This document shows, piece by piece, positions 62,001 through 64,000 of a stretch of DNA of 64,000 nt. Location: positions 7,690,001 to 7,754,000 of the forward strand of contig CM076264.1 in NCBI GenBank assembly GCA_038380795.1, written 5' to 3'. Position numbers and translations under genes: made by a program. The notes beneath the pieces were generated by a model that was not told the DNA's origin, did no database searches, and saw only the letters and a program-made list of their open reading frames with translations. The stretch is from Pyrocephalus nanus. Taxonomy: Eukaryota; Chordata; Aves; Passeriformes; Tyrannidae. Each line of letters begins with the position of its first letter. Within the stretch, counting starts at the first letter, position 1.

Positions 62001-64000
62001 ATGCCCAGCAGAGATAACAGTCTAAATCATTTGTTCTCTTTAAAATAATTTATTCATAGGTAGGAATATGAAAAATGTGCCCTTTATGAAGTTTATCTGT
62101 ATCTATAGCAAACACAACTTAAATTAATTCCTCATCTCCAGGACTGGTAAAGTTTGACTAAGGCAGTAGGGATTTTTTATTAACCTTCATTAATTCAGTA
62201 GTCCTACCATTCTTATAACAAATAAAAACGGATGGCTAAGAAGTTTTGTCTTATTAAAAGGTGTGAGTACAATTAAACATGCCTTACATATCTCAAGATA
62301 TATTACATATTCTAATATAACTCCAGGGTTAATAAGGAAGTTTGTGAAGTTTATTACGTTGTGTACTAGTGATCATATATAGCACATCATTTCTGTGGAA
62401 GGAGGAACACACAATTATTGATCTTAATTTCCCTTGCAGTTTTGATTTTATTTTTGGCATTTCTAGAGAATCTTCAGATATCCCACTGCAATTTAAGTTT
62501 AATTAGATGAGTAAACAGGATGATGAAAGTCTTTTTTTTTCATAGCATTCAATGAATTGCCTACATATCTACAATGGAAAATAGGAAAAAGTATTGAAAT
62601 CTGTATGGTTTACAAATCTGTGCAAAACCCTTGTATTTCTGCTCATTTTCACTTCAGATAACTCTAATTTTCCTTTAATCTAGCTTATTTTGAGTGTATC
62701 AACTGCTTAGTGTCACACCCTACTTTTGATTTAAAACAAAAATTCTAGTCCAACTTTCAGCAGCTCTAAGTTCTCATGCTTTCAGGACCAATCCATATTT
62801 AGCACATGAGAAATAAATTAAAATAGCCCAGAATCGGACTATATAACCTTTTAAAGATGGGAAATAATGCATAAAAGAACTGGGGAGAAAATGCCAGACT
62901 ACACTATTTAACATAAACCAATGAATTAGGAAAAAGGGAAAAAAAAAGAAAATACATCAGATGATGTAAAGAAAATAGATTCAGTATGCTACTAATATTG
63001 AAGAATGCATGCACAAAATGTTATACCATTTAGAGGTTAAGTCAAGATGAGCCTGCTTTATGTGTCATTTAGAATGAATAGGCTATATTAATATACAGTC
63101 CATATTTTAAAATTACCTCTAAAATAAAATGAATAATGCTTTTGCTGCACAAACCAAACTCCTTTATCTGCACAATAAAACCAGAATACTGAGTCAGTTA
63201 AAAAATAAAGCTCCTTAAGGTAGGTAAAAATTCAATGAAGAAAAATCATCTCTCATGATGAAATACTGAAAAATAAATTATTATAGTTGCTTTTGCTCCT
63301 TGCTAGAATGCCAATTAAAAAAGCATAAATTAATTTTGGGAAGAGATCTGTTACATTTCAAAACCTCATGCAAGTTCATCACACATGAAGACTCACAGGT
63401 GTCCAGTGTTAAATATAAAGCTCAAACCCTTCTTTTGAACCAGCTTCCTGCAGGCATCTAATTTATGATGGCTTCTTACCTCACCTGTTTATATGCAGAA
63501 TAATCAGCTTGGACTGGTCAAAATGGTCTATTGATGTACTCATCCTCTCCAAGGCAGAAGGAGCCAAGAAAATCCATTGCTTTTACCGTAACATCCAACT
63601 TACTCTGGTTTTCATGGAGAATATAAACTTACCACCCCATATGTTTCAAGCAGAAAATACAAACAGTTCCACATTTAAGATAATTGAGGGTTTTTTCACA
63701 CTTGGTGGCCTTTTTATGACCTTTTCTTTTTGACATTGGAAAAAGGAATGAAAAGAAAATACCTCAAATCCAAAGAAGTTAAGACTGCATTTGCTTTAAA
63801 AAAGGAAAATATTTTCCCTCCAAATCTCCCTTAAAAAAGATTAACAAAGGTCTCTCATTTAAGAAACTGTAATCAAAACTAGTAATAAAAGTCCTACATT
63901 GCTTAAATACTAGCAATTTTCCCCAAAACATGCAAAATAAAAGGTGATCTATGAAATAATAGTCATTTCTTCTATTGATAAGAATATAGAATAGAGATTA
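59098..64000. other. AT-rich non-coding sequence to the window end
   Basis: No CR1, LTR or credible gene recognised. Open frames up to 82 codons (61284-61532 plus) end in low complexity. Short T and A runs occur near 61480 and 62940. Confidence 0.5.

Noticed and set aside
1..64000. tRNA, rRNA, CRISPR array or mitochondrial insert
   Set aside because: No cloverleaf, conserved rRNA block, regularly spaced repeat-spacer pattern or organelle-like coding run was seen.

Overview
This 64 kb window reads as AT-rich nuclear DNA from a bird. The strongest evidence is a set of six CR1 LINE 3' ends of the avian type. Four lie on the minus strand and begin with the characteristic block AATCATAGAAT or ATCACAGAAT followed by TTGGAA; two lie on the plus strand, and one of these ends in CCATTCTATGATTA. 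A roughly 916 bp solitary retroviral LTR of ERVL/ERV3 style supports this. A passerine is plausible but not proven. There is no bacterial, phage, plasmid or organellar signature, no operon structure and no CRISPR array.

I could not identify any protein-coding gene with confidence. No open frame matches a family I recognise, and the longest (about 126 codons) is the size expected by chance. The window is best read as a gene desert or the inside of very large introns. I list eight short segments where a plausible splice acceptor, an open frame and a donor or stop coincide. The most notable are on the minus strand at 38803-38938, 24200-24310, 11223-11297 and 3865-3925. All are low confidence: a donor of the form AGGTRAG is expected about sixteen times by chance in this much double-stranded sequence.

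Layout. 1-6.5 kb is AT-rich unique sequence with one candidate exon. 6.5-8.9 kb is a repeat cluster with four CR1 fragments, including an inverted pair, and a CAAAA repeat. 10-14 kb holds a terminal-exon-like frame, a GC-rich block with a well-contexted 46-codon frame (12329-12469), a 36-base poly-A run and a 70 bp-period duplication. 15-22 kb is mostly featureless. 22.1-22.6 kb is a strikingly strand-asymmetric A/C-rich tract. 24-28.4 kb has a candidate exon, two CR1 ends, a short block open in overlapping frames and three adjacent small tandem duplications. 30-49 kb is largely repeat-free AT-rich sequence with homeodomain- and octamer-like motifs, the kind of DNA that often holds conserved regulatory elements. 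49.9-50.8 kb is the LTR. 51-64 kb is again mostly plain, with an A/GAAA microsatellite at 59 kb.

No new biological system is evident. The items most worth checking are the minus-strand candidate exons, the 12.3 kb small frame, the LTR and the candidate conserved elements.
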